From Clostridia bacterium (lineage in GTDB: Bacteria; Bacillota; Clostridia; Oscillospirales; CAG-272), in NCBI GenBank assembly GCA_017472255.1, contig JAFUQU010000016.1:117684-181683 (forward strand): DNA of 64,000 bases, given 5' to 3'. The number at the start of each line of letters is the position of its first letter. Positions within the stretch are counted from its first letter, which is position 1. Below are positions 35,491 through 43,924 of the stretch, one piece after another. A model generated the notes under the pieces. It was not told the DNA's origin. It saw only the letters and a list, made by a program, of their open reading frames with translations, and made no database searches. A program made the translations under genes and the position numbers.

Positions 35491-35527
35491 AGAGCTCACC
35501 TCTGAAAAATGATTCTAATTGGATATT

Positions 35528-35556
35528 ATTATATCGTAAAAGAGCACAAAAGTCAA
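35528..35556 (-). promoter_or_regulatory. Promoter of the third AraC gene
   Basis: Minus strand TTGACT (35551-35556), 17-bp spacer, TATAAT (35528-35533). It overlaps the region that should hold the -35 of the divergent SBP1 promoter. Confidence 0.75.
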
Positions 35557-35563
35557 TTATTTA

Positions 35564-35572
35564 TGCTATAAT
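35564..35572 (+). promoter_or_regulatory. Extended -10 promoter of SBP1
   Basis: TGCTATAAT with no recognisable -35 hexamer 16-18 bp upstream. An extended -10 without -35, facing a divergent AraC gene, suits an activator-dependent promoter. Confidence 0.6.
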
Positions 35573-35603
35573 AAATGCAGAAAATTTTTTTTGGAGGTAA
35601 CCT

Positions 35604-37052
35604 ATGAAACACTTCAACCGCTTCACTGCCGCCCTTCTGTTCGCCGTACTTACAGCTCAGACTGTCGGATGCGGCTCCGACAAGCCTATCGATGGCACGC
35701 AGACACCATCGACAGACACCACAACGGTTGCTGCCGCAGTCGGATATGCTTTCCCCTCACTGAATCTTGAGGGCGGAAAATTCTCGATTCTCAACTCGAC
35801 GAACACCTACGGACAGTACACCACGCTCGATCTTGAGGAAGCCACCGGTGACATTCTTGATGACGCGGTGTATAATCGCAACCGCGCGATGGAGGAACGC
35901 TTCCACTTTACGTTTGATATCACGGAAGAAGCGATCGAAACCGCTCATAAGACTGCGCTTTCGACCATCATGGCAGGTGATGATGTGTGGGATTTTATGT
36001 ACATTCAGGCATTGAACTGCCGCACGCTCATCCCGGATGGATGTCTTGCCGAGCTCAGCTCCATAAAGGAACTTCAGCTTGACCAGCCGTGGTGGGAAGC
36101 GACGACCTGCGAAAATGCCCGCATCGGTGAGAATCGCGAGCTGTTCATTGCCGCCAACTATTTCTCGCTCATGGGCTTCGACGCGACGCTGTGTATGTTT
36201 ATCAATGAAACGACACTCGAAAATCTGAACGTCGAGGCGCCATATGATCTGGTGCGCGAGGGCAAATGGACGTTTGACAAGATGTGTGAATATGCCGCGC
36301 TTGGTGCGAATCTGAACGGCGACAGCGGCTTCAATCGCACGGGAGATGGCAATGCGACCTACGGCGTTGTTACATGGCCGACCGGCATTCTCGGACTGAT
36401 GTCGGGCATGGAGGCGTATTACAGCGAGACGGGTTCCGACGGCATTCCGCACATTACCGCCGGTTCGGAGCATTTTCTCGAGGTTGCAGACAGACTGGCG
36501 AAGAATCTGACCAGCGTGGCAGGAGAATTCATCTACCCGGAGGGTGATCTCTGGCATCGCGAATTCTTCAAGGCTGGCCGCGCGCTCATGTATATTGGGC
36601 AGATATGCGCTGCTACGCAGTACCGCGATATGGCGGACAACTACGGAATCCTGCCCATGCCGAAGTATGACGAACAGCAGGAAAATTATATAAATCTGAT
36701 CAGCAACACGCAGTTTGTTTTATGTATGCCAGTGACGAACGTTAACGTCGCCGAATCCGCACAGCTGATGGACGCAATTTCTTATGTATCCTTCACTGAC
36801 GTACTTCCGGTTTATTATGAGAAAAACGTGGCGCAGAAGGGTCTGCGCAACGAGGATTCCATCGAAATGCTGGATATCATCCGCGAGACGCGCTATCACA
36901 ACGTCGCCGAAGTCTATGGCTGGACGATTGCTCTCCGCAATGAGATTAACAACAAGATCCTGAGCGGCGACGGCAGTATCGCTTCCATCGTCGCGTCTCA
37001 TCTCCCCGCCGCCGAAGCCGCGATCGAAACCATTCTGAAACAAATCAGCTGA
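35604..37052 (+). CDS. Extracellular solute-binding lipoprotein SBP1
   Basis: A 482-residue secreted lipoprotein with an N-terminal signal and lipobox ending QTVGC (Cys near residue 23), then a Thr/Ser-rich linker. The mature part has features of ABC solute-binding proteins: EAPYDLVREGKWTFDKMCEY, NYGILPMPKYDEQQENY and LRNEDSIEMLDIIRETR. It is paralogous to SBP2 (45067-46527) and SBP3 (50143-51588). No ABC permease or ATPase is nearby. It starts after TTGGAGGT, and the metallophosphatase gene begins 3 bases after its stop. The ligand is unknown, likely an oligosaccharide. Confidence 0.85.
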   Translation: MKHFNRFTAALLFAVLTAQTVGCGSDKPIDGTQTPSTDTTTVAAAVGYAFPSLNLEGGKFSILNSTNTYGQYTTLDLEEATGDILDDAVYNRNRAMEERFHFTFDITEEAIETAHKTALSTIMAGDDVWDFMYIQALNCRTLIPDGCLAELSSIKELQLDQPWWEATTCENARIGENRELFIAANYFSLMGFDATLCMFINETTLENLNVEAPYDLVREGKWTFDKMCEYAALGANLNGDSGFNRTGDGNATYGVVTWPTGILGLMSGMEAYYSETGSDGIPHITAGSEHFLEVADRLAKNLTSVAGEFIYPEGDLWHREFFKAGRALMYIGQICAATQYRDMADNYGILPMPKYDEQQENYINLISNTQFVLCMPVTNVNVAESAQLMDAISYVSFTDVLPVYYEKNVAQKGLRNEDSIEMLDIIRETRYHNVAEVYGWTIALRNEINNKILSGDGSIASIVASHLPAAEAAIETILKQIS

Positions 37053-37055
37053 GCT

Positions 37056-38057
37056 ATGACCGACATTTCCTATCTCACGAAAAATTATGACGAAAAAATC
37101 TGCCGCATCGTCGAGCTTGACGCGCCGCTCAATTTCGTGTTTATCACCGATCAGCACAACCGCCTCAATCAGCTGTCGGCGAAGTACAGCAAAACTCGAA
37201 CGCCTGACGATTACGAGCTGGCGGTAAATGCCGTCGAAGCTATCCGCTATGTTGTTGAGCGCTGTCCGAAAATCGATTGCGTGATCAGCGGCGGAGACAT
37301 CGGCAACGATTATTTCCACGATCCCCAACAGATCCGTGACTCACTGCATGAAATTGCGAACGCCATGTATACGTTGCCGGTTCCCGTACACTGTGTCATC
37401 GGCAATCACGATGACGCGGTGGGAACCGCCATGCTGCGCGGATACGACACGACGCGGTATGCCATCAAGCCCGATGAGCTGCACGATCTCTGCATGAAAT
37501 CAAATCCGACGGCGGAAAATTACTATTTCATTGATCATGAAGCGTCCGGCACGCGGCTTGTGTTTCTCAATACGAGCGACAACCCATGGTTAACGGATGC
37601 ATCAGGACAGTACACCCATGGCTATCGACTTGAAATTTCGGCAAAGCAGATTAAGTGGTTTGCCGAAGAAGCGCTCAGTACCGATAAAAAGGTGCTTGTG
37701 GTCAGCCACGGCCCGCTTACCAATCGTGGAATGTTCGGCAGCGTCAGCGGCGGAATCATGCCCTATGACAATGTGCGAAACAACAGCGAGATGCTGCATC
37801 TGATCCGAACGCATAAAAACGTCAAAGCCCTCATTGCTGGGCACGTTCACTACGATAATATCCATTATTTAGAAGATTTTGATCATCTTGTGTCCATCAC
37901 AACGATGTCATCCTATCTCGACCTCCAATGCTTTCAAAAGCGATGGTTTCGCGAGGAAACCGAGACGGCCTTCGATGTCTTTTCGGTGAAGGATTCGCGT
38001 GTGCATATCACAAGATTTGGTGCGGGAACGGACAGAATTGCACACTTTCTGCGATGA
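37056..38057 (+). CDS. Calcineurin-like metallophosphoesterase
   Basis: A 333-residue metallophosphatase with the dinuclear-metal motifs in order: FITDQHN (D-x-H), ISGGDIGND (GD), IGNHDDA (GNHD), VVSHGP (H) and IAGHVHYDN (GHxH). There is no signal peptide or TM segment. It is co-transcribed with SBP1 (3-base gap). It could hydrolyse phosphomonoesters, phosphodiesters or phosphorylated sugars; the substrate is not deducible. Pairing with a solute-binding lipoprotein is odd if it is cytoplasmic. Confidence 0.87.
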   Translation: MTDISYLTKNYDEKICRIVELDAPLNFVFITDQHNRLNQLSAKYSKTRTPDDYELAVNAVEAIRYVVERCPKIDCVISGGDIGNDYFHDPQQIRDSLHEIANAMYTLPVPVHCVIGNHDDAVGTAMLRGYDTTRYAIKPDELHDLCMKSNPTAENYYFIDHEASGTRLVFLNTSDNPWLTDASGQYTHGYRLEISAKQIKWFAEEALSTDKKVLVVSHGPLTNRGMFGSVSGGIMPYDNVRNNSEMLHLIRTHKNVKALIAGHVHYDNIHYLEDFDHLVSITTMSSYLDLQCFQKRWFREETETAFDVFSVKDSRVHITRFGAGTDRIAHFLR

Positions 38058-38084
38058 ATAATCATAACGTCATTAGCTTGACGA

Positions 38085-38124
38085 ACGTGGGGAGGGACTT
38101 TTTGAAAAAAGTCCCTCCCCACGT
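38085..38124. terminator. Very long hairpin after the metallophosphatase gene
   Basis: A 19-bp perfect inverted repeat, 38085-38103 against 38106-38124, loop of two bases (GA). The stem has a GC-rich base (GTGGGGAGGGACT) and a poly-T/poly-A apex. It may act as a terminator, but it also looks like a mobile palindrome. The G-rich arm followed by T5 and A6 is unlike the other terminators here. Confidence 0.6.
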
Positions 38125-38213
38125 CCCTTTTCAAAAGCTCCAAGGGGAACTGGAAATTTAATCTATTCCTTGGGTGAATGACATTGTATTGTGAACTGCC
38201 CCGATTTTTATAC

Positions 38214-38984
38214 TCATGCCAGCACGTTTCCTTCCCACTCGGGCGCGGCTTCGACGCCCAGCAGGGACGCGATGGTCGGCGTCAGATCGAGGATGCTGAC
38301 CCCGTGCAGCTCGCGACCGGGCGTGAAATCCTCGCCGATGAAGAACATCGGGATGGTGGTGTCCTCAGGCATTGCCGTACCGTGGGCGCGGTCGTGTCCG
38401 CCATGATCGGCGGTGACGATGATCGTGTACTCGTCGCCGAACCGTTCCCAGACCCGCTTCACGTTGTCGATGGCGGCGGAGATGCGGTCGAGGTAGGGCT
38501 GGGTCATCCAGCCGTTGTCGTGACCGCCCTTCTCGTCGGTTTCAACCATGTAGAGGAAGACAAAACCGGGATGGGATTCCTCCATGCGGGCCAGGGCAAG
38601 ATCGGTGAGCAGACCGTCCGTGGCTTCGGCGGCGTAGGAGTGGATATAACCCGAATAGCGCAGCGAACCGGGGCGGGAGACATCGCGAAGCGGTTCCCAG
38701 CCGTAATACATCGCGCAGCCGCCTTCCACTTTTTTCGCCTGCTCGAACAGACCGTTCAGCGGGCGCACCATGGGGGTGTAGGTGTTGGTGATAATGCCGT
38801 GACGTTCCGGCGGAACGCTGTGAAACATGGACATATGGCAGGGAAGGGTGACGGAAGGCAGGACGGTTTTTGCGTCCAGCGTAAAGGAGCCAAGCTCCAT
38901 CATCCGCTTCACAAAAGGATTGCCGCAGCCGGTGACGCCGTCGGGGCGCATACCGTCGATGGAGATGAGAATGACCTTTTTCAT
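38214..38984 (-). CDS. Alkaline-phosphatase-superfamily phosphodiesterase (nucleotide pyrophosphatase-like)
   Basis: A 256-residue protein. VILISIDGMRPDG gives the first metal Asp. TVLPSVTLPCHMSMFHSVPP includes the Thr nucleophile region of nucleotide pyrophosphatase/phosphodiesterases. FLYMVETDEKGGHDNGWM and IIVTADHGGHDRAHG give the second metal Asp/His set. It is short compared with secreted family members and has no signal peptide. ATG 38984 follows AAAGGA. It is divergent from the glycerol kinase gene; a glycerophosphodiester or phosphoglycerol substrate is possible but not shown. Confidence 0.85.
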   Translation of the reverse strand: MKKVILISIDGMRPDGVTGCGNPFVKRMMELGSFTLDAKTVLPSVTLPCHMSMFHSVPPERHGIITNTYTPMVRPLNGLFEQAKKVEGGCAMYYGWEPLRDVSRPGSLRYSGYIHSYAAEATDGLLTDLALARMEESHPGFVFLYMVETDEKGGHDNGWMTQPYLDRISAAIDNVKRVWERFGDEYTIIVTADHGGHDRAHGTAMPEDTTIPMFFIGEDFTPGRELHGVSILDLTPTIASLLGVEAAPEWEGNVLA

Positions 38985-39018
38985 GGGATGGTGTCCTTTC
39001 TGTATATGAGGTAAATTC

Positions 39019-39047
39019 ATTATAGCACAAAAGAATTCCGATTGCAA
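39019..39047 (-). promoter_or_regulatory. Promoter of the phosphodiesterase gene
   Basis: Minus strand TTGCAA (39042-39047), 17-bp spacer, TATAAT (39019-39024), 35 bases before the ATG. Confidence 0.75.
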
Positions 39048-39065
39048 TAGAAAAATGAAAATTCC

Positions 39066-39094
39066 TTGCAATCCCGCGCAATCTGTGATATAAT
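39066..39094 (+). promoter_or_regulatory. Promoter of the glycerol kinase operon
   Basis: TTGCAA (39066-39071), 17-bp spacer, TATAAT (39089-39094), 23 bases before ATG. It has the same hexamers as the divergent phosphodiesterase promoter, with the two -35 boxes 18 bp apart. Confidence 0.78.
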
Positions 39095-39117
39095 GTTACC
39101 AAAACGGAGGTGTCGGA

Positions 39118-40593
39118 ATGAAAAAATACATCCTCGCTCTCGATGAGGGCACAACCAGCGCACGCGCCATCCTGTTCGATCGGGACTGCCGCATAGTCAG
39201 CATGGCGCAGCACGAGTTCACGCAGATTTACCCTCAGCCCGGCTGGGTGGAGCACGATCCCATGGAAATCTACGCCAACCAGTACGCGGCGCTTACCGAG
39301 TGTGTCGCACAAAGCGGCGTCAACCCCGGCGAAATCGCGGGCATCGGCATCACCAACCAGCGTGAAACCACCATCGTTTGGGAGAAAGCCACTGGACGTC
39401 CGATCTGCAACGCCATCGTCTGGCAGTGCAGACGCACCGCCGACCTTTGCGAGAAGCTGATCGCGGACGGTTACGGCGATTATATCGAGGCGGTCACGGG
39501 ACTTCGCCCCGACGCCTATTTCAGCGGCACCAAGCTGAAATGGATTCTCGACCACGTGGAAGGCGCGCGTCAGCGTGCCGAAGCGGGGGAACTGCTTTTC
39601 GGCACCGTGGACACATGGCTTGTCTGGAAGCTGACCGGCGTTCATGTCACCGACGCCTCCAACGCCTCCCGGACGATGCTTTATAATATTGAAACAGGCT
39701 CTTGGGACGAAAAGCTGCTTGGGCTGCTGGACATTCCCCGCTGTATGCTGCCCGAGGTTCGCAGCAGCAGCGAGGTTTACGGCGAAGCGGAGATCATGGG
39801 CGCGTGCATTCCGGTCTGCGGCATGGCGGGCGATCAGCAGGCGGCGCTGTTCGGACAGTGCTGCTTCGAGCCGGGGGACGTGAAGAATACCTACGGCACC
39901 GGCTGCTTTCTGCTTGCCAATACCGGAAGCAAGCGAATCCGCAGCGCCCACGGGCTGCTCACCACCGTCGCCGCCACCGAAAAGGGACGTCCCGCCGAAT
40001 ATGTGCTGGAGGGAAGCGTTTTTACCGGCGGCGCGGTGATTCAATGGCTGCGGGACGAGCTGCGCTTCATCTCCGAATCCAAGGACAGCGAATATTTTGC
40101 CCGGAAGACAGCTGATACCGGCGGCGTTTACGTCGTACCCGCCTTCAACGGTCTTGGCTCGCCCTATTGGGATATGCACGCCAGAGGAAGCATTCTGGGC
40201 ATTACCCGGGGAACCGGACGGGAGCATATCATCCGGGCGGCGCTGGAGTCCATCGCCTACCAATCCGCCGATCTGATTGCCGCCATGGAAGCGGACTTCG
40301 GGCGGCGGCTGAACCGTCTGCGCGTGGACGGCGGCGCGTCGGCGAACGGCTTTCTGATGCAGTTTCAGGCGGATATTTCGGACGTGGAGGTCTTCCGCCC
40401 GTCCATGACCGAGGCTACGGCGGCGGGAGCGGCGTTTCTCGCCGGACTGGCGGTGGGCTTCTTTGAAAGCCGCGCGGAAATCGCCTCGCTTGCCGGAGAG
40501 GGAACAACCTTCGCGCCGGCTATGCTGCTCCAGCAGCGGGAAAAGCTGCTGGAGGGCTGGCATCGGGCGGTGAACGCCTGCCGGGGGTTCTGA
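39118..40593 (+). CDS. glpK: Glycerol kinase
   Basis: A 491-residue FGGY-family kinase, close to usual GlpK length. The N terminus [20 protein letters not shown] is the phosphate-binding loop. [19 protein letters not shown] and [14 protein letters not shown] are GlpK-specific, as are [20 protein letters not shown] and [15 protein letters not shown]. It phosphorylates glycerol to sn-glycerol 3-phosphate in the cytoplasm. No glpF or glpD lies nearby. The lipase gene begins 1 base after the stop, so glycerol released from acylglycerols may be its source (inference). Confidence 0.93.
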   Translation: MKKYILALDEGTTSARAILFDRDCRIVSMAQHEFTQIYPQPGWVEHDPMEIYANQYAALTECVAQSGVNPGEIAGIGITNQRETTIVWEKATGRPICNAIVWQCRRTADLCEKLIADGYGDYIEAVTGLRPDAYFSGTKLKWILDHVEGARQRAEAGELLFGTVDTWLVWKLTGVHVTDASNASRTMLYNIETGSWDEKLLGLLDIPRCMLPEVRSSSEVYGEAEIMGACIPVCGMAGDQQAALFGQCCFEPGDVKNTYGTGCFLLANTGSKRIRSAHGLLTTVAATEKGRPAEYVLEGSVFTGGAVIQWLRDELRFISESKDSEYFARKTADTGGVYVVPAFNGLGSPYWDMHARGSILGITRGTGREHIIRAALESIAYQSADLIAAMEADFGRRLNRLRVDGGASANGFLMQFQADISDVEVFRPSMTEATAAGAAFLAGLAVGFFESRAEIASLAGEGTTFAPAMLLQQREKLLEGWHRAVNACRGF

Positions 40594-40594
40594 T

Positions 40595-41509
40595 ATGGAC
40601 GTGATCACGCTGCGGGTGCCGTCGTCGGACGGAATCCATACGCTGGCGGGAAAGCTGTATATGCCGGACAATCCCGTCGGCTGCTTTCAGGTCGTTCACG
40701 GCATGACCGAGCATATCGGGCGGTACGAGTCCTTTATGCGGGCGATGGCGGACGCCGGATATATCTGCTTCGGCTATGATAATCTGGGGCACGGTAACAC
40801 CGCCCGCCATGAGCGGGAGCTGGGCTATATTGCCCACCGGGACGGCTGGCGGTATCTGGTGCGGGATGTGGGAATTTTCCACAGCGAAGTGGAAAAGCGC
40901 TTCGGCGCGTTCCCTTACGTTCTGCTGGGGCACAGCATGGGCAGCTTCATCGTCCGCTGCGCCGTGACGGAAGGGCTTCGCCCTGACCGGCTGATCATCA
41001 TGGGAACCGGCGGTCCCAATCCGGCGTCCGGGCTGGGACTGGCGCTGCTGCGGAGTGCGGCTTTGCTGAAGGGTGAGCGTTATGTGTCCGAGGGGCTGGA
41101 GGGATTGATCTTCGGCGCGTACAACCGCCGCTTTGCCGATGAAAACGACCGGTATGCCTGGCTTACCACCGAACGCGGGGTGCGGGATGTCTACCGCGCC
41201 GATCCCTTCTGCACCTTCCATTTCACGGTCAGCGCCCTGCACGATCTGGTGAAGCTGAACGATATCGCCAACAGCCGCGCGTGGTTCGACGGCGTGGACA
41301 AAACGCTTCCCATGCTGCTGGTTTCGGGGAAGGACGATCCGGTAGGCAGCGAGGGAAAGGGCGTTACGGCGGTCTTCGACCGCCTGCAAAAAGCCGGTGC
41401 GGATGTGCGCATGAGGCTGTACGACGGACGTCACGAAATTTTGAACGATGCCTGCCGTGAGCAGGTTGTAAGGGATATTCTTTCATTCTGCAAAGGAGAC
41501 TTATCATGA
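40595..41509 (+). CDS. Alpha/beta hydrolase (monoacylglycerol lipase/lysophospholipase-like)
   Basis: A 304-residue serine hydrolase of the Hydrolase_4 type: FQVVHGMTEHIGRYESFMRA (oxyanion region), CFGYDNLGHGNTAR, VLLGHSMGSFIVRCAV (Ser nucleophile in GHSMG), LLVSGKDDPVGSEGKG (Asp) and LYDGRHEILNDAC (His). It has no signal peptide. It is co-transcribed with glpK and overlaps the next gene by 4 bases. Monoacylglycerol or lysophospholipid hydrolysis feeding glycerol to GlpK is plausible from order alone. Confidence 0.85.
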   Translation: MDVITLRVPSSDGIHTLAGKLYMPDNPVGCFQVVHGMTEHIGRYESFMRAMADAGYICFGYDNLGHGNTARHERELGYIAHRDGWRYLVRDVGIFHSEVEKRFGAFPYVLLGHSMGSFIVRCAVTEGLRPDRLIIMGTGGPNPASGLGLALLRSAALLKGERYVSEGLEGLIFGAYNRRFADENDRYAWLTTERGVRDVYRADPFCTFHFTVSALHDLVKLNDIANSRAWFDGVDKTLPMLLVSGKDDPVGSEGKGVTAVFDRLQKAGADVRMRLYDGRHEILNDACREQVVRDILSFCKGDLS

Positions 41510-42348
41510 AACTTGCCATCAATCCCACTTTCGCTGCCTTTCGCATGGGCGGCACGGAGCGCATCGAAATGAAGGACGCCTTCAAGCTCTGCCTTGACGC
41601 CGGTTTCACCGAGTTCGACTTCACGCCCGACGTGACCTCCGACGATTGGGAAGCGAAGACCGCCGCTTATGCCGATGAACTGGCAAAGCTGGGCTGCGTC
41701 GTTCATCAGACCCACGCTCCCTTCAACCGCTACAAAAAAGCCCCGGTCGAGGAGCATCAGGAGCAGGTTCGCCGCGTCATCAAAGCGTCGGCGATGATGG
41801 GCGCGAAGTATGTGGTTATCCATGCTGACGAGTTCCCGGCGGGGGAGGAATGGACGCAGGAGAAGGCGCTTACATATAACGTGGACTATTTCCGCCCGCT
41901 GGTGGAGTACGCGAAGACGCTGGGAATCACCGCCGCCATTGAGAATCTGTTCGAGGACGGACGTCCCGAGCGCGACCGCTACACTTCGCTGGTGGAGGAG
42001 GTTATCGCCGTCATGGATGCCTATGCCGAGTACGGCGCGGGCTGCTGCTGGGACTTCGGGCACGGTCATGTGTCCTACGGCAAGCAGGATGTGGAAGCCC
42101 TGAAAAAGGTTGCCGGGCGTGCGGTCTGCACCCATGTACACGACAATCACTATGGCAAGGATCTGCACCAGTTTCCCTTCTGCGGCGATATTGATTGGAC
42201 GGCTTCCATGTCCATCCTGAAGGATGCGGGCTACGACGGCAACCTCTCGCTGGAGCTGGTTTACGGACGCTTCCCCGAGTCGCTGAAGCCGGAGATGCTG
42301 CGCTTTGTGTATGGATGCGCGCGAGAACTGGAAGAAATGATGAAGTAA
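41506..42348 (+). CDS. Xylose-isomerase-like TIM-barrel sugar (phosphate) isomerase/epimerase
   Basis: A 280-residue protein of the AP-endonuclease-2/xylose-isomerase-like superfamily. Metal-site segments are VHQTHAPFNRY, AAIENLFEDG (Glu), CCWDFGHGHVSYG (Asp and His), CTHVHDNHYGKDLHQFPFCG (HxHDN) and NLSLELVYG (Glu). Such enzymes epimerise or isomerise sugars or sugar phosphates; the substrate cannot be told. It overlaps the lipase gene by 4 bases and is followed by a terminator. Confidence 0.85.
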   Translation: MKLAINPTFAAFRMGGTERIEMKDAFKLCLDAGFTEFDFTPDVTSDDWEAKTAAYADELAKLGCVVHQTHAPFNRYKKAPVEEHQEQVRRVIKASAMMGAKYVVIHADEFPAGEEWTQEKALTYNVDYFRPLVEYAKTLGITAAIENLFEDGRPERDRYTSLVEEVIAVMDAYAEYGAGCCWDFGHGHVSYGKQDVEALKKVAGRAVCTHVHDNHYGKDLHQFPFCGDIDWTASMSILKDAGYDGNLSLELVYGRFPESLKPEMLRFVYGCARELEEMMK

Positions 42349-42356
42349 ACAAAATG

Positions 42357-42382
42357 TCGGGCACCGCGTGAGCGGTGCCCGA
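42357..42382. terminator. Bidirectional terminator
   Basis: Perfect 11-bp stem TCGGGCACCGC (42357-42367) / GCGGTGCCCGA (42372-42382), loop GTGA. It lies between the convergent isomerase and cell-wall hydrolase genes. Confidence 0.8.
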
Positions 42383-42389
42383 TGAATGT

Positions 42390-43670
42390 TTACGGAAGCA
42401 TATCGTTTTCGATGACGTACTTGGGATTGTAGAAGGTCATGCCGTCGTAAGTTGTCTTGTTGGCGGTGACTTCATAGTTGCAGCGTCCCTTGGGGTTGGT
42501 GGTATTGCCCTCGTAGATGGCGAAGTGGAGGTGGGCGCCGCTGGACAGTCCGGTGTTGCCCAGATAGCCGATCTGCTGACCGCGCTTTACGGTAGTACCG
42601 GCTTTGATGCCGTTGTCCTTCCAGAACTGCTCGCTGGCAGTGGAGAGATGTGCGTAGAGGGTGCGGACGGTTTTATCGCCGACCTTATGCTCGATGACGA
42701 CGCGGTAGCCGTTGCCGGAGGTTGTGCCGCCCACATAGACGACGGTGCCGTCTGCCGCAGCCTTGACTTCGCGGACGCTGGCAGTCTGCTTGTCGGGGGA
42801 GAGGGATTTATCGTATTTGGAGGAACGGAGGTCAAGACCCAGGTGATAGTTTCTGCCATCGGAGAAGTTGCCCTCATATTCGCCCCAGGACATGGTGCTG
42901 CTCTTATAGGAGCTCCAGGTGCACGTTACGTCGTTAACCGGCCAGTCGAATTCAAGCGTGGCGTTGTTCGACGGGGTGGGAGTGGAGCTGAATGCGATAT
43001 ACTGGGCGGATGCATAGCCCACGATGCCGTTGTAGCTGACTTTGTAGAAGCCGTTGACTGCGCTGCCGTAGACGGTCACTTGCGAACCCTTGGGCATTTT
43101 TGCGATGACAGAGGAGCTGGTGGAAGCGGATTTGCGGAGGTTGAGGGAAGCGCTGCTGGTGTTGACATAGCCTGCGCGACCGGTGGATTTTGCCACCAGC
43201 TTGATTTCGAGGGACTCGATCTGGAGGGAGCGACCGGTGGTGCCGGCGGTTTCACCGTTCTTCACCCAGTCCATCCAGCCGATGGTGGATACGTGAACCC
43301 TGTAGAGCACGTCGAAATGGTTGGCGATTTCGCCGGTCAGCTTGATCTGGAGAGCCTCAAGGCGGAGGGATTTACCGGTGGTTCCTGCGACGGAGCCGTT
43401 GCTGACCCAGCTTCGCCAGCCGTAGTTCTGGCAGTGGGCGCGGTACTGGATGCCGCCGGACATACCGCTGACCTTGACGGTGAAGGCTTCGCCGCGCAGG
43501 GACTGCCCGGTTCGACCGCAAGAAGCGCCGTTCTTCGCCTCGCCGCACCAGCCCACGTTCTGCTGGTGGAAGTTATATGTAACTGAAACGGAATCTGCTG
43601 CGCTGATGGGAACGACTAGCATCGTAACGCAGATGCAGACAAGAGTGAGAAGAGCGAACAGTTTTTTCAT
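42390..43670 (-). CDS. Secreted cell-wall hydrolase: three ChW repeats, SH3 domain, M23 peptidase
   Basis: A 426-residue exported protein with a signal peptide (residues 1-24, cleavage after SAA). Three ChW repeats lie at about 31-67, 76-112 and 123-159; each has the GW core and a GRSLQIESLEIKL-type end. A bacterial SH3 domain follows at about 166-227 (NLRKSASTSSSVIAKMPKGS), then an M23 metallopeptidase domain at about 240-400. The zinc motifs are HLGLD (residue 276) and HLHFAIY (near 380), with YAHLS between. It should cut peptidoglycan peptides. ChW repeats are largely clostridial. It is divergent from the LacI gene. Confidence 0.9.
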   Translation of the reverse strand: MKKLFALLTLVCICVTMLVVPISAADSVSVTYNFHQQNVGWCGEAKNGASCGRTGQSLRGEAFTVKVSGMSGGIQYRAHCQNYGWRSWVSNGSVAGTTGKSLRLEALQIKLTGEIANHFDVLYRVHVSTIGWMDWVKNGETAGTTGRSLQIESLEIKLVAKSTGRAGYVNTSSASLNLRKSASTSSSVIAKMPKGSQVTVYGSAVNGFYKVSYNGIVGYASAQYIAFSSTPTPSNNATLEFDWPVNDVTCTWSSYKSSTMSWGEYEGNFSDGRNYHLGLDLRSSKYDKSLSPDKQTASVREVKAAADGTVVYVGGTTSGNGYRVVIEHKVGDKTVRTLYAHLSTASEQFWKDNGIKAGTTVKRGQQIGYLGNTGLSSGAHLHFAIYEGNTTNPKGRCNYEVTANKTTYDGMTFYNPKYVIENDMLP

Positions 43671-43747
43671 GGTGGGTTCTCCTTTGAAGGTTTGAATTCA
43701 TTCAGTGTGTAATGCTGTATATTAGTTACCTATCTGAATGTGTAACC

Positions 43748-43776
43748 AGTATACCATACAACCAATGATTTGTCAA
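43748..43776 (-). promoter_or_regulatory. Promoter of the cell-wall hydrolase gene
   Basis: Minus strand TTGACA (43771-43776), 17-bp spacer, TATACT (43748-43753). Its -35 lies in the left arm of the 17-bp inverted repeat. A LacI-type half-site GTGTAACC (43740-43747 on the plus strand) abuts the -10. Confidence 0.78.
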
Positions 43777-43853
43777 GAGGTTTGCGCAAATTTTTTTGAA
43801 AAAATTTTTCTGCGATTGTGCGGCGGAAATTTTTTGGCAAACCTCTTGACAAA
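43769..43853. repeat. 17-bp perfect inverted repeat spanning divergent promoters
   Basis: TTTGTCAAGAGGTTTGC (43769-43785) and its exact complement GCAAACCTCTTGACAAA (43837-43853), 51 bp apart. Each arm contains a -35 hexamer, one for each divergent gene. The space between is rich in A/T runs (TTTTTTTGAAAAAATTTTT). Confidence 0.85.
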
Positions 43854-43874
43854 CGCGGTGGAGTGTGCTATACT
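43846..43874 (+). promoter_or_regulatory. Promoter of the lacI-type gene
   Basis: TTGACA (43846-43851), 17-bp spacer, TATACT (43869-43874). The hexamers equal those of the divergent promoter. The operator at 43892-43907 lies just downstream, near the expected start of transcription. Confidence 0.82.
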
Positions 43875-43891
43875 TTACCCATCACATAAAA

Positions 43892-43907
43892 GTGTAACCG
43901 ATTTCAC
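43892..43907. promoter_or_regulatory. LacI-family operator, autoregulatory
   Basis: GTGTAACCGATTTCAC, an imperfect palindrome centred on CG, 17 bases upstream of the ATG. A closely related site occurs at 45018-45033. The position downstream of the -10 suits repression. Confidence 0.75.
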
Positions 43908-43924
43908 AAAAAGGAGCGCCCATC

